NCBI RefSeq assembly: GCF_023273895.1
Contig: NZ_CP096883.1
Coordinates: 2,790,001-2,854,000 of the forward strand
Origin: Sphingobacterium sp. PCS056
GTDB lineage: Bacteria; Bacteroidota; Bacteroidia; Sphingobacteriales; Sphingobacteriaceae
Length of the DNA: 64,000 bases
Direction of reading: 5' to 3'
Shown: positions 10,176-18,145 of the stretch, piece after piece
Position numbering within the stretch: the stretch's first letter is position 1
How the letters are laid out: the number at the start of each line of letters is the position of its first letter
The notes under the pieces: model-generated
What the model saw: only the letters and a program-made list of their open reading frames with translations
Databases searched by the model: none
What the model was told of the DNA's origin: nothing
Position numbers and translations under genes: made by a program

Positions 10176-11015
10176 ATGAAAAAGGCTAAAGTATTGGTTA
10201 AGTCAACTTGCCAGTTGGGAGAGAGTATCGTATGGGATAACCGTAAAAACAGCTTGTATTGGGTAGATATTTTAGATAAACATATCTATAAATATAACTT
10301 AGGATCAGAAGGTGTAACGGTATGGAATACGGATAAATACATCAGCAAGATTGTACCAGATGGTCAAGATGGTTTTATTGTGGCTATGCAAGGTATGCTG
10401 GCTTATTGGGAAGAGAATACCAACATTGTAACGCCTATAATTGATATTCCTGAAGAGGATGGGAGTATCAGAACAAATGATGGAGGACTTGACCCTGACG
10501 GTAATCTTTGGATTGGAACAATGCATATGGACGCGTATCATGGACGTGGAAAATTATATTGTTATAAAGATCAAAGATTGCAGGTAATGCTTGATGCGGT
10601 TTCCATTCCTAACGGAATCGTTTGGAGTGGAGAATTGCCCTATACTTACTTTATTGATACATCTACGAATGAAATCCGCCGTTATGATTTTACAAAATTT
10701 CAAAGTGAACATATAAGTTATGAGGTGTTGTTAAAAATTCCGATAGCATACGGTTCTCCGGATGGCATGTGTATAGGTCCTGATGGTCATTTGTGGGTTG
10801 CGCACTGGGGTGGATATGGTGTATATTGTTGGGATATAAATACAGGAATACTTTTAGATAGAATATATGTTGATGCACCTCATGTTACATCTTGTACTTT
10901 TGGGGGGCCAAATAATCAAGATTTGTTTATTTCAACTGCGAGAGTGGGGCTAAATGAACAGCAACTTTTGCAGTATCCAAACAGTGGAGCTGTATTTCAT
11001 TATAGGATCATATAA
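10176..11015 (+). CDS. SMP-30/gluconolactonase (LRE) family lactonase
   Basis: A 279-residue six-bladed beta-propeller without signal peptide. Typical family segments are visible: GESIVWD near residue 16 (the N-terminal metal-binding glutamate), RTNDGGLDPDGNLWIGTM near the centre, SIPNGIVWS, and GSPDGMCIGPDGHLWVAHWG with the second metal-site aspartate. Family enzymes use Ca or Zn to open aldono-lactones such as gluconolactone or galactonolactone. Its position after an SDR and before an aldonate dehydratase supports that step. The 194-bp upstream gap suggests its own promoter or a weak coupling to the SDR gene. A convergent terminator follows. Confidence 0.85.
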   Translation: MKKAKVLVKSTCQLGESIVWDNRKNSLYWVDILDKHIYKYNLGSEGVTVWNTDKYISKIVPDGQDGFIVAMQGMLAYWEENTNIVTPIIDIPEEDGSIRTNDGGLDPDGNLWIGTMHMDAYHGRGKLYCYKDQRLQVMLDAVSIPNGIVWSGELPYTYFIDTSTNEIRRYDFTKFQSEHISYEVLLKIPIAYGSPDGMCIGPDGHLWVAHWGGYGVYCWDINTGILLDRIYVDAPHVTSCTFGGPNNQDLFISTARVGLNEQQLLQYPNSGAVFHYRII

Positions 11016-11027
11016 TAAGATTGAAAA

Positions 11028-11062
11028 CAACTTACCGCATTTTTTGAAAGTGTGATAAGTTG
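11028..11062. terminator. Bidirectional hairpin between SMP-30 gene and AraC gene
   Basis: Inverted repeat CAACTTA (11028-11034) / TAAGTTG (11056-11062), extendable inward by several pairs with one wobble and one mismatch. It lies between two convergent genes and is followed by a T-rich stretch on the plus strand. Confidence 0.55.
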
Positions 11063-11101
11063 CTTTCTTCACTTTTATTATTAAAGTCGTAATTTATTCA
11101 T

Positions 11102-12001
11102 CTATTCAATCGTTTTGTTGTACTGCAGCCGATAAATCTTGGGAGTAATTCCCATTTCTTTATTAAAGCTTCTTGAAAAGTGATAAGGGTCAAAATAACC
11201 CAGTTTAAAGGCAATTTCTTTTATTTTGTATGATGAATATTTTAGATATTGGCAAGCTTGTTCGAGTCGGATCCGATTATAATAAACCATTGGAGAGCTA
11301 TTCATCTTTTCTGTAAAAAGTCTAGTAAGGTGCGAGGATGAGTAGCCCACAAAAGTTGATAATTCCTGTAGGGTGAGTTTCTTTTCTAAATTTTCTTTCA
11401 TAATTAGAATGCTTTTATTAATAATGTTTTCGCTGTCGAGACGGTTGTTGCGATGATATTGCTCTTGGTATTTTAATGATGCCAAGAAGTACAGTAGTGT
11501 AAAACTAATGTATTCTAGTGTTTCTGCATGATAACCAAATTTGAGATTTTCATAAATATTATGGAAAAGATCGAGACTATGCTTTTTGCTTTGTGATCCC
11601 ATATTTTTTAAAGAAAGCGGCTTTCCTTTTAAGGACTGTACAAAACCACTGTCGTTCCCTTTAAAATGTATCCAATAAATGCTCCATGGATTGGTATCTT
11701 TGCTTCCATAACTATGTGGTTCTCCTGCAGGTATAAGGTAGAAATGATCCGCAGATAGATACACTGTTCGGTCTTCATGTTTAATCCATCCTATTCCATG
11801 TGAACAGTAAATAATAATATGTTCGTTACAACCTTTTTCTCTGTTCCTAAGATGATGTTTAGCTTCTGGATAATACCCAATATGCGTGATAAAAAGACTT
11901 GTTTTAGCTGGATGCAATGAATGCATTTGGAGGATATCCAAAGGTAATGAAATAGCCTCTTCTCCCTTAAATCCTTCAGAAATAGAAATTTTTTTTATCA
12001 T
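11102..12001 (-). CDS. AraC-family transcriptional regulator with N-terminal cupin sensor
   Basis: A 299-residue regulator. The N-terminal half is an AraC-type arabinose-binding/cupin domain (REKGCNEHIIIYC, then LIPAGEPHSYG, then NPWSIYWIHF). The last 100 residues carry two helix-turn-helix motifs, ending with the FDPYHFSRSFNKEMGITPKI signature. The sensor very probably binds a small sugar or sugar acid. It is transcribed away from a second, clearly paralogous AraC gene at 12297, and both share the REKGC, LIPA and NPW-x-IYWIH blocks. The pair sits in the middle of the sugar-acid cluster and probably controls both arms. Which effector goes with which regulator cannot be told. Confidence 0.88.
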   Translation of the reverse strand: MIKKISISEGFKGEEAISLPLDILQMHSLHPAKTSLFITHIGYYPEAKHHLRNREKGCNEHIIIYCSHGIGWIKHEDRTVYLSADHFYLIPAGEPHSYGSKDTNPWSIYWIHFKGNDSGFVQSLKGKPLSLKNMGSQSKKHSLDLFHNIYENLKFGYHAETLEYISFTLLYFLASLKYQEQYHRNNRLDSENIINKSILIMKENLEKKLTLQELSTFVGYSSSHLTRLFTEKMNSSPMVYYNRIRLEQACQYLKYSSYKIKEIAFKLGYFDPYHFSRSFNKEMGITPKIYRLQYNKTIE

Positions 12002-12141
12002 AATTAGTCTGATTGTTGTTCGATGGTCTTGTCATGTATTACAATTTAAACTATCGGTATGAACGATTATAATGTGTATTTTTAGTCCTATTTTTAGTTT
12101 ATTTCTGAAGGATATAAAATCCCAGTACTCATCATAATCGG

Positions 12142-12174
12142 ATCCCTAATTTTAAAGGTATCTTTATTAGGGAT
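12142..12174. promoter_or_regulatory. Inverted repeat in the divergent AraC intergenic region
   Basis: Nine-base arms ATCCCTAAT (12142-12150) and ATTAGGGAT (12166-12174) separated by 15 bases, within the 295-bp gap between the two AraC genes. It could be an operator or a hairpin; no function is shown by the sequence alone. Confidence 0.4.
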
Positions 12175-12210
12175 TATTCTTACCTTTGGTAATATGCTTA
12201 TAGTCGTTTT

Positions 12211-12240
12211 GTTTTAACAAAGATAATATTGGTTTAACAA
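12211..12240 (+). promoter_or_regulatory. Direct repeat TTTAACAA with 20-bp period, candidate AraC operator
   Basis: GTTTTAACAA at 12211-12220 and GGTTTAACAA at 12231-12240 repeat with exactly 20 bases between equivalent positions, about 57 bases before the AraC start at 12297. AraC-family dimers usually bind direct repeats about two helical turns apart, so this is a reasonable autoregulatory site. It is pattern-based inference. Confidence 0.4.
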
Positions 12241-12296
12241 GAGCAGATAGAGTTAATTTTCATTTACATGGATTATTTTCTTTTTATGAATTTAAA

Positions 12297-13205
12297 ATGA
12301 ATGGTATTGAAAATAAAAAAGATGGTTTTGATGGTGAAGTTTGCGTTGTCGTTCCGCCTATTGTTGTTAAGCGAAATAGTTCAGAAAAAATTTCTGGTAA
12401 TTTTTATATAACTGATATCGGTTATTTTCCTAAAGCTAAGTTTCACTTTCGACAACGAGAAAAAGGATGTGCTCAACATATTCTGATTCACTGTGTGGAT
12501 GGTAGAGGTGAAGTTTCTATTGGCACAGACTTTTATCAAGTTCATGCTAATGAATATATTTTAATTCCAGCACATACTGCTCATACCTATCGAGCGGATT
12601 ATAAAAATCCATGGACTATCTATTGGATACATGTTAATGGTAGACAAGCCAGTGAAATTGTCAACGGAATTTATAAAAATGTACTGATCGGCAAAAATGT
12701 ATTAGTCTTTGGGGAGGAAATGAAATCTATTTTTGAGAAGATGTATACCCTGCTACTAAAAGGATATGGTCGTGAGATTATGGAGTGTATATCGATGACT
12801 TTACCTTATTTTTTGAGTGGATATCTTCATAGAGAAATAGCAAGTAACTGGAAGACGGAAACTAAAGGAGATATTATTAACAGCTCTATTTTATATTTAA
12901 AAACAAATTTTAATACTAAAATAAGTTTAAAGGAAATTGCAAATAATAGTAATCTTTCTGTTTCACATTTTTCAAAGCTATTTAAAATGCGAACAGGTTA
13001 TTCTCCTATCGAATATCTCAACCATTTAAAAGTACAGAAGGCCTGTTATATGTTGCAGTTTTCGGATAGTAGAATATCAGAAATTTCTTTCGATCTAGGT
13101 TTTGAGGATCAGTATTATTTTTCAAGACTTTTTAAAGATCATATGGGTGTTTCGCCTTCTCATTACCGCAATAGTGTTAAAGTGGATGAGCATATAATCC
13201 ATTAA
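12297..13205 (+). CDS. AraC-family transcriptional regulator with N-terminal cupin sensor
   Basis: A 302-residue AraC regulator with an N-terminal cupin ligand domain (QREKGCAQHILIHC, LIPAHTAHTY, NPWTIYWIHV) and a C-terminal double helix-turn-helix ending in FEDQYYFSRLFKDHMGVSP. It is a divergent paralog of the gene at 11102, probably from local duplication. The downstream gene is a sugar-porter transporter 66 bases away with its own promoter box, followed by SDR, dgoD and aldolase genes; this arm is the likely target. The ATG at 12297 lies in an A/T-rich context and gives the full N-terminal domain. Confidence 0.88.
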   Translation: MNGIENKKDGFDGEVCVVVPPIVVKRNSSEKISGNFYITDIGYFPKAKFHFRQREKGCAQHILIHCVDGRGEVSIGTDFYQVHANEYILIPAHTAHTYRADYKNPWTIYWIHVNGRQASEIVNGIYKNVLIGKNVLVFGEEMKSIFEKMYTLLLKGYGREIMECISMTLPYFLSGYLHREIASNWKTETKGDIINSSILYLKTNFNTKISLKEIANNSNLSVSHFSKLFKMRTGYSPIEYLNHLKVQKACYMLQFSDSRISEISFDLGFEDQYYFSRLFKDHMGVSPSHYRNSVKVDEHIIH

Positions 13206-13226
13206 TTCACACGTATTATACATTCT

Positions 13227-13234
13227 TAAGTTTG
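13227..13234 (+). promoter_or_regulatory. Bacteroidota -7 promoter box before sugar-porter gene
   Basis: TAAGTTTG exactly matches the TAnnTTTG -7 consensus of Bacteroidota housekeeping promoters and lies 38 bases before the transporter start. A clear -33 TTG element is not visible at the expected distance. Confidence 0.45.
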
Positions 13235-13271
13235 TATCTCTTTCTAATTTAGTCGTTCTAAAACCAAGTTT

Positions 13272-14582
13272 ATGAATGCTAGAGAAAATAAGGTATTACT
13301 ATATAGTTTAATTGCTTCTTTGGGGGGCTTACTGTTTGGCTTTGATATTGCCATTTTTTCGGGAACTATACCTTTTATTGTGCCACATTTTAACCTTGAA
13401 CCTAGTCAGTTGGGCTGGGTGGCAAGTTGTTTGTATGTTGGTTGTATCTTTGGAGCTATGGCCTTTGGACGAATCGCTCAAGGATTAGGAAGAAAGCCTT
13501 CTTTGATATTAGTATCTCTCATTTTCATTATATCCTCTGTTTTCATGGGAATAGCCAATACCATTGATAGTGTTATTTTTTGGCGTATAGTGGCGGGTTT
13601 TAGTGTAGGGGGAGCCTCTATTCTGTCACCACTGTACATTGCGGAAATAAGTCCGCAGAAGATCCGGGGTAAAATGGTTTCCTTAAATCAGATGGCTATT
13701 GTAATTGGAATTTTGTTGGCATATCTGTCCAATTATTTTCTTTCAGGAATAGAAGGGAATTGGCGATGGATGTTTATAAGTGGTGCAATTCCTGCAACCG
13801 CTTTTTTGATCGCATCATTTTATTTCCCAGAAAGTCCAAAATGGTTGATTTATAAGGGTAGACTTGCCGAAGGTAAACGTATTCTTGAAAATACCGTAGA
13901 TGAGAAGGAATTGGTTAATGAGCTGGAATATTTACAGAGTCAAAATACAAAGGGAAAAGATTCTATCGGCGCGATCTATCGCTCCATCTTTCAAAAACCA
14001 CATTCTTTTTTGTTATTGATAGCTATCGTAATCGCTGTTTTTCAGCAAATATCGGGCGCTAATGCGGTCTTGTTTTATGCACCAATTATTTTTGAAAAAG
14101 TTGGTATGGACGTTGAAAATCAATTGTTAATACAGATTTTGATTGGTTCGGTCAATCTGTTGTTTACATTGGTTGCTATTCGAACAGTCGATAAAGTTGG
14201 ACGAAAAAAACTGATGATGATAGGTGCAGGTGCCATGGCAATTTTATTGCTCTTGATCGGGCTTTCTTTCCAGGGTGATTTCATTCCTCAAAAATTTGTA
14301 AGTGTACTTGTTCTTCTTTTTATAGGAACATATGCGGCGACATTGGCACCGGTTACCTGGGTTATTATTGCTGAAATTTTTCCTTTGAGAATACGTGAGC
14401 AGGCCATGTCCATTGCTTCTGCCTTTTTGTGGGTAGCATGTTTTGGAATTACTTATATTTTTCCAGTCATGATTGCCACATTGACCACATTTCAGACATT
14501 TACCATATTCGGTGGTTTATGTACGATCTATTTCTTATTCCTGTGGCTTTATGTGCCAGAAACTAAAAATAATCGGGTCTAA
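13272..14582 (+). CDS. MFS sugar:proton symporter (sugar porter family)
   Basis: A 436-residue, 12-TM transporter of the XylE/GLUT-like sugar porter family. Diagnostic motifs are readable: GRIAQGLGRKPS after TM2, PESPKWL at the end of the first half, the QQISGANAVLFYAP segment in TM7, the DKVGRKK loop after TM8, and a terminal PETK. Such proteins import hexoses or pentoses with a proton. It begins the second arm of the sugar cluster and its own promoter box lies just upstream. The cluster thus has two inner-membrane importers of different families (this and the SSS symporter), which suggests two imported forms of substrate. Confidence 0.92.
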   Translation: MNARENKVLLYSLIASLGGLLFGFDIAIFSGTIPFIVPHFNLEPSQLGWVASCLYVGCIFGAMAFGRIAQGLGRKPSLILVSLIFIISSVFMGIANTIDSVIFWRIVAGFSVGGASILSPLYIAEISPQKIRGKMVSLNQMAIVIGILLAYLSNYFLSGIEGNWRWMFISGAIPATAFLIASFYFPESPKWLIYKGRLAEGKRILENTVDEKELVNELEYLQSQNTKGKDSIGAIYRSIFQKPHSFLLLIAIVIAVFQQISGANAVLFYAPIIFEKVGMDVENQLLIQILIGSVNLLFTLVAIRTVDKVGRKKLMMIGAGAMAILLLLIGLSFQGDFIPQKFVSVLVLLFIGTYAATLAPVTWVIIAEIFPLRIREQAMSIASAFLWVACFGITYIFPVMIATLTTFQTFTIFGGLCTIYFLFLWLYVPETKNNRV

Positions 14583-14697
14583 CATCATTGAGATGTTTTA
14601 ATTGGTGAAAATTTAAACTCCATGAGTTGAAAATATATTTAGCCTTCAGACGCTAAAGAATTATATAAATATTAATAAACAAGCACACATTATTTTA

Positions 14698-15486
14698 ATG
14701 AACGAAGTAAAAGATAAAGTCGTCATCGTCACGGGGGCAGGGAAAGGTATTGGAGAGGGTATTGCAACATACTTCGCTGCATGTGGTGCTAAAGTCGTCA
14801 TCGCTACCATCAGTAATCAGGAAGGTGAAGAACTACAAAAAAAACTAACTGATAAAGGTTATCAGGCTTATGCTGTACAAACTGATGTTTGTTCTGAAGA
14901 GAGTGTGATCAATATGGTTGCACAAACAGAACATTATTTTGGGTCGATTGATATATTGGTAAACAATGCCGGAATCACGTTATTTAAATCAATTTTGGAA
15001 GCTACAATAGAGGACTGGGATCGTGTTATTAATACGGATTTAAGAGGTGTATTTTTGTGTACTAAGTATGTTGCCCAAAGTATGATAAAGCACGCTAGCC
15101 ATGGATCAATTATTAATATATCTTCTAATCATGCTTTCAGAACTTTGCCCGATACAGAAATGTATGCAGCAGCTAAAGGAGGGGTCAATGCCATGACAAG
15201 AAGTATGGCGCTAAGTCTCGGGAAATATGGAATTAGGGTTAACTGTGTATGTCCAGGGTTTACGGATACATACCACTATCAAAACTGGTTGGCCGATAAG
15301 GATAACCCATCACAAGTCGAGGCTGATGTTGTGAAATTGCATGCAACTGGTAAAATTTCGACACCATTAGATATTGCTCATATGGTTGCGTTTTTAGCTG
15401 GTGAAGCAAGTTCTAATATAACAGGAGGTGAATTTATGGTTGATGGAGGGTTGACTGCTGGTCTTTACCATGCGGATAAATTTTAA
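14698..15486 (+). CDS. Short-chain dehydrogenase/reductase (SDR)
   Basis: A 262-residue classical SDR. The cofactor motif TGAGKGIG is at residues 12-19, NNAG near 89-92, serine in IISS-type context near 142-143, and Y156 with K160 in the Y-x-x-x-K active site. C-terminal FMVDGG is typical. The gene is 3 bases upstream of dgoD, so the two are translationally close. A sugar (galactose or fucose type) dehydrogenase feeding the dehydratase is the simplest reading, but a 2-keto-3-deoxyaldonate dehydrogenase is also possible. Confidence 0.87.
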   Translation: MNEVKDKVVIVTGAGKGIGEGIATYFAACGAKVVIATISNQEGEELQKKLTDKGYQAYAVQTDVCSEESVINMVAQTEHYFGSIDILVNNAGITLFKSILEATIEDWDRVINTDLRGVFLCTKYVAQSMIKHASHGSIINISSNHAFRTLPDTEMYAAAKGGVNAMTRSMALSLGKYGIRVNCVCPGFTDTYHYQNWLADKDNPSQVEADVVKLHATGKISTPLDIAHMVAFLAGEASSNITGGEFMVDGGLTAGLYHADKF

Positions 15487-15489
15487 TCT

Positions 15490-16638
15490 ATGAAAATAAC
15501 AGCATACGAGCTTTTTAAAGTACCGCCGAGATGGTTGTTTTTAAAAATTGTCACTGACGAGGGTATAATCGGTTGGGGTGAACCTGTTTTAGAAGGTAAG
15601 GCAGATACAGTAAGTGCCGCAGTGCGTGAGCTTATGGATACACTGATCGGTAAAAATCCGATGGATATTGAAGACCACTGGAATATGATGTATCGAGGTA
15701 GTTTTTATCGTGGAGGACCGATTCTCATGAGTGCAATAGCAGGCATAGATCAAGCACTTTGGGATATAAAAGGTAAATTTTATAATGCACCAACTTATGA
15801 ATTACTTGGAGGGAAATGCCGTACCGAGATTGAAGTGTACTCATGGGTAGGTGGTGACGAACCACAGGTTATTTTGGAGGAAATTCAAAAGGTGGTTGAT
15901 CTCGGTTTTCGGACCATCAAGATAAATGGCACTAATAGAATGCGCTATTTGGATTCTTATGCTGAAATCGATGCGCTTTTGGAGCGGATGGCTTTGATAA
16001 GAGAGCGCTTTGGTCATCAGATCAACGTCGGAATTGATTTTCATGGTCGGGTACACAAACCTATGGCTAAGATATTGGTTAAAAAATTGGAAGAGTACAA
16101 TCCTATATTTATTGAAGAGCCACTGCTTTCTGAAAATATGGAAGGCATAGAGCAATTGGCAAAATTGACTCATATTCCTATTGCGTTGGGAGAGCGATTA
16201 TTTTCACGCTGGGATTTTAAGAAAGTATTGGAGAGTCGCGCTGTTGATATTATTCAACCAGATCTTTCTCATGCTGGAGGCATTACGGAATGTCGGAAAA
16301 TTGCTTCCATGGCCGAGGCTTATGATGTGGCCGTGGCTCCTCATTGTCCTCTAGGACCAATAGCACTTGCTGCCTGTCTGCAATTGGATGCTGTGGCTCA
16401 CAATGCTGCGATACAGGAGCAGAGTCTGGGTATTCATTACAACACTTCTAACGATCTTCTCGACTATGTCTCGAATAGTGAGGTTTTTTCATATGAAAGA
16501 GGGATGGTAAAGATACCAAGTGGTCCCGGATTAGGTATCACGGTTGATGAAGATTATGTTAAAAAGATGAGCTTGATTGGTCATGACTGGCATAATCCAA
16601 TATGGAGAAATGAGGATGGTTCAATAGCCGAATGGTAG
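15490..16638 (+). CDS. dgoD: D-galactonate dehydratase
   Basis: A 382-residue enolase-superfamily enzyme that aligns by eye over its whole length with Escherichia coli DgoD, including the FYRGGPILMSAIAGIDQALW block (72-91), IDFHGR (D183, H185), IEEP (E209), ALGER (E235), SHAGGITEC and APHCPLGPIALAAC (H285), and the C-terminal AEW end. The metal ligands and the two catalytic histidines are all present at the E. coli numbering. The reaction is D-galactonate to 2-dehydro-3-deoxy-D-galactonate plus water. It sits between an SDR and an HpcH-type aldolase, and there is no KDGal kinase or 6-phospho aldolase nearby. A related acid such as L-fuconate is a less likely alternative. Confidence 0.9.
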   Translation: MKITAYELFKVPPRWLFLKIVTDEGIIGWGEPVLEGKADTVSAAVRELMDTLIGKNPMDIEDHWNMMYRGSFYRGGPILMSAIAGIDQALWDIKGKFYNAPTYELLGGKCRTEIEVYSWVGGDEPQVILEEIQKVVDLGFRTIKINGTNRMRYLDSYAEIDALLERMALIRERFGHQINVGIDFHGRVHKPMAKILVKKLEEYNPIFIEEPLLSENMEGIEQLAKLTHIPIALGERLFSRWDFKKVLESRAVDIIQPDLSHAGGITECRKIASMAEAYDVAVAPHCPLGPIALAACLQLDAVAHNAAIQEQSLGIHYNTSNDLLDYVSNSEVFSYERGMVKIPSGPGLGITVDEDYVKKMSLIGHDWHNPIWRNEDGSIAEW

Positions 16639-16656
16639 TTAATAGAGAATAAAATT

Positions 16657-17418
16657 ATGAGTTTTGAAGAGAAATTGAAAAATAAGGAAGTGGTGATCGG
16701 ACCATTTTCTAAGACCTCGGATGCGGGGATGATCGAAGCGATGGGATATGCGGGTTTTGATTTTATAATCATTGATTTGGAACATGGACCTAATGATGTT
16801 TTAAATGCGCAAAATTTAGTTCGAGCGGCGGAGATCTCAAATACTTTTCCGATTATTAGAGTTGCAGAAAATGGCCCAACGGAGATTGGAAAAGCGCTCG
16901 ATATTGGTGCTAAGGGAGTGCAAGTTCCACAGATTACGAATGCTTCTGAAGCACAGCAGGCCGTTCAGTATGCTAAATTTGCACCTTTAGGGATGCGTGG
17001 GGTTTGCCGTTTTGTACGTGCTGCCGCGTATTCCAATACCGATCGGTTTGAGTACTTTAAATCGGCAAATGACAACTATTTGATTTTGCAGTTGGAGGGG
17101 GCTGAAGCCATTCAGAATGTGGATGAAATTATTGAAGTGGAAGGTGTCGATGTTATTTTTATAGGTCCATATGATCTATCTCAGGCTTTAGGTGTAAGCG
17201 GTCAGATCAACCATCCTTTGGTATTGGAGGAGATGAAAATTATTATTGATAAATGTCGGACAAAGGGATTAGCAACCGGTGTATTTACGGACAACTTGAA
17301 AGATGCTAAATCTTGGATACAATTGGGTGTCAATTATATTTCTTATTCGGTAGATGTTGGTATTATTCAAGAAGCTTCGAAAGCGATTTTCCAAGAGCTG
17401 AACAGTTATTCGGAATAA
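16657..17418 (+). CDS. HpcH/HpaI-family class II aldolase (2-keto-3-deoxyaldonate type)
   Basis: A 253-residue TIM-barrel protein of the HpcH/HpaI family. Readable signatures are DLEHGP (E42, H43), the arginine in IIRVAEN, the P-x-x-G-x-RG loop near 110-115, metal ligands E147 in QLEGAEA and D173 in IGPYDLS. Relatives such as YfaU and GarL cleave 2-keto-3-deoxy sugar acids to pyruvate plus an aldehyde using a divalent metal. Directly after dgoD (18-base gap) this would complete a non-phosphorylative route. The actual aldehyde product depends on the aldonate and is not known. Confidence 0.87.
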   Translation: MSFEEKLKNKEVVIGPFSKTSDAGMIEAMGYAGFDFIIIDLEHGPNDVLNAQNLVRAAEISNTFPIIRVAENGPTEIGKALDIGAKGVQVPQITNASEAQQAVQYAKFAPLGMRGVCRFVRAAAYSNTDRFEYFKSANDNYLILQLEGAEAIQNVDEIIEVEGVDVIFIGPYDLSQALGVSGQINHPLVLEEMKIIIDKCRTKGLATGVFTDNLKDAKSWIQLGVNYISYSVDVGIIQEASKAIFQELNSYSE

Positions 17419-18145
17419 AAGGAGTTTGGTACATGCACAGTTGAAATGATGACATCATTGTAGCGTCAGTGATAAATCAAAATAACGTACAGAGCAGATT
17501 GGATTCCTACTTATAAATGATATCTAGATATATCTTCAGATTCAGATAAAATAAACTGGGTAATGACCAAATATGACAGCCAATTCAACTCGCTTGGATA
17601 GGCTTTTTTTATTTGAAAAATGTAAAAACATGAGTTTTTTGTTAATTGCATTTAGTTATTTTTTTCTGCTACAGTTTACCATGTATTAAGTCGAAATGTT
17701 AGATGATTAAATAATAGCATTTTCATTTCGGGTAAAATACTTTTAATACAGGCTTTTTAAGTTGTAGTTTGACTATGTTCACACCTATATCTTTGTTATA
17801 TATCAATTGTAGATCAGCTAGATAGGTTGTTTAGAATTATTTAGCACCTGCTGTTGATACTAACCAGGAATACTCAATTATAAAACCAAAAAATAAGCTA
17901 TGAAAAAGACTCTGAACCAACTTTAGAAATGGGCGCATTCGCGATTCCATTTATCTCGCAATTATTATCAACAATGGAGAATTTGTAAAAGCTCTATAAG
18001 TTAGATAGACCCAAAGTAGGCTATTCTCTTAAAAAGTGTCAAAAATTTTTCTACCATTTTTAAATCTAAGTTTTCATAAATGAAAGCATAGTGAACTTTC
18101 TGTGCCTATTCAGAAAGCAATAACCAAATATCTAAATAGTATAAA
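17419..18145 (+). other. 727-bp intergenic leader before the first SusC gene
   Basis: No credible full gene. It contains a good promoter (17768-17795), a T-run after AGCC/GGCT arms near 17576-17612 that may end the aldolase transcript, and a 5' leader of about 340 bases. In the leader an 8-codon reading frame MKKTLNQL (17900-17926) is followed by a stem AAATGG/CCATTT (17927-17952). The same frame reads on for 25 codons after the stop, which may be a coincidence or a decayed small gene. Confidence 0.5.
17768..17795 (+). promoter_or_regulatory. Promoter for the SusC/SusD operon at 18146
   Basis: TTTG at 17768-17771 and TATCTTTG at 17788-17795 match the Bacteroidota -33 and -7 (TAnnTTTG) elements with a 16-base spacer. 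The predicted transcript start near 17802 leaves an untranslated leader of about 340 bases before SusC. Confidence 0.55.
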
